A stretch of DNA of 64,000 nt from positions 186,001 to 250,000 of the forward strand of contig NZ_JADFBY010000006.1 of the NCBI RefSeq assembly GCF_015223065.1, given 5' to 3'. The stretch comes from Mucilaginibacter sp. JRF. GTDB taxonomy: Bacteria; Bacteroidota; Bacteroidia; Sphingobacteriales; Sphingobacteriaceae. The notes under the pieces are model-generated. The model saw nothing but the letters and a program-made list of their open reading frames with translations. It made no database searches and was not told the origin of the DNA. The first letter of the stretch is position 1. The number at the start of each line of letters is the position of its first letter. This document shows, in pieces, positions 63,909 through 64,000 of this stretch. A program made the translations under genes and the position numbers.

Positions 63909-64000
63909 ATGTATGTATTAGGCATCAATGCCGTATTTCACGATTCGGCCGCGTGTATCATAGAAGACGGAGTTTTATTAGCCGCTACCGAAGAAGAGCG
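63909..64000 (+). CDS. Carbamoyltransferase (NodU/CmcH family), 5' end only
   Basis: The last 92 bases encode 30 residues, MYVLGINAVFHDSAACIIED, then GVLLAATEEE. This is the N-terminal actin-like ATPase motif of NodU/CmcH/TobZ carbamoyltransferases (xGxNxxHDSSAxxxxDGxxxxAxEEER). They transfer carbamoyl phosphate to sugar or antibiotic hydroxyls. It follows the MFS terminator by 120 bases. The rest lies outside the window. The motif match is strong for so short a stretch. Confidence 0.85.
   Translation, partial: MYVLGINAVFHDSAACIIEDGVLLAATEEE

Overview
The window looks like chromosomal DNA of a soil or plant-associated Bacteroidota of the Sphingobacteriaceae, most like Mucilaginibacter or Pedobacter. 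The evidence is a SusC/SusD pair, a hybrid two-component PUL regulator, a T9SS-type C-terminal tail, DUF421 and BrkB proteins, near-absence of Shine-Dalgarno sites, and promoters of the Bacteroidetes TTTG-N19/20-TAnnTTTG form. The genus is inferred from gene content only.

Layout. (1) 1-1.6 kb: the 3' part of a GH92 alpha-mannosidase. (2) 1.7-9.2 kb: a signalling/biosynthetic block with an acyltransferase resembling autoinducer synthases, a ThiF(E1-like)-nitroreductase fusion, a 7TM-DISM sensor kinase, a soluble REC-kinase hybrid, a CheY-like regulator and a convergent second REC protein. No regulator in the block has a DNA-binding domain. This is the best candidate for an undescribed system. 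(3) 9.5-12.3 kb: a GH2 enzyme and a GH16 lipoprotein. (4) 12.3-17.3 kb: a sulfation block with APS kinase (cysC) convergent to a tightly overlapping operon of arylsulfotransferase-like protein, ChrA-family transporter, PAPS sulfotransferase and PAP phosphatase (cysQ). (5) 17.4-33.8 kb: a polysaccharide-utilisation region with SusD, SusC, GH16, HTCS regulator, GH20 hexosaminidase, an HGSNAT/NagX-like membrane acyltransferase, UxuA and a LacI regulator. (6) 33.9-47.6 kb: a Kelch/BACON/T9SS protein, a Na+/H+ antiporter, a non-coding stretch with three terminator-ended units, small regulators and hypotheticals, an intradiol dioxygenase-like lipoprotein, and an envelope cluster (ddl, PASTA protein, rhodanese, mltG, thioesterase, BrkB). 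(7) 47.66 kb: tRNA-Ser(UGA), followed at once by a tyrosine recombinase and an AT-rich, gene-poor island with decayed genes (an ORF6N protein and a catalase HPII C-terminus), small lipoproteins, DUF421 and short Lys-rich proteins, up to about 54.9 kb. (8) 54.9-64 kb: a co-directional run of stress-type SDRs, a zinc alcohol dehydrogenase, three glycosyltransferases and a GmhB-type phosphatase, then on the + strand an MFS transporter and the start of a carbamoyltransferase.

How the genes may work together. The PUL genes look like a conventional glycan-capture machine: SusCD uptake, secreted GH16 and GH20, HTCS sensing, and cytoplasmic uronate handling by UxuA. The sulfation genes would make PAPS, transfer sulfate and recycle PAP, so the cell may decorate a surface glycan or small molecule. 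The right-hand glycosyltransferase/heptose/carbamoyl genes suggest another surface-glycan pathway beside stress-response oxidoreductases. All functional links are inferred from motifs and gene order; no database search was possible.
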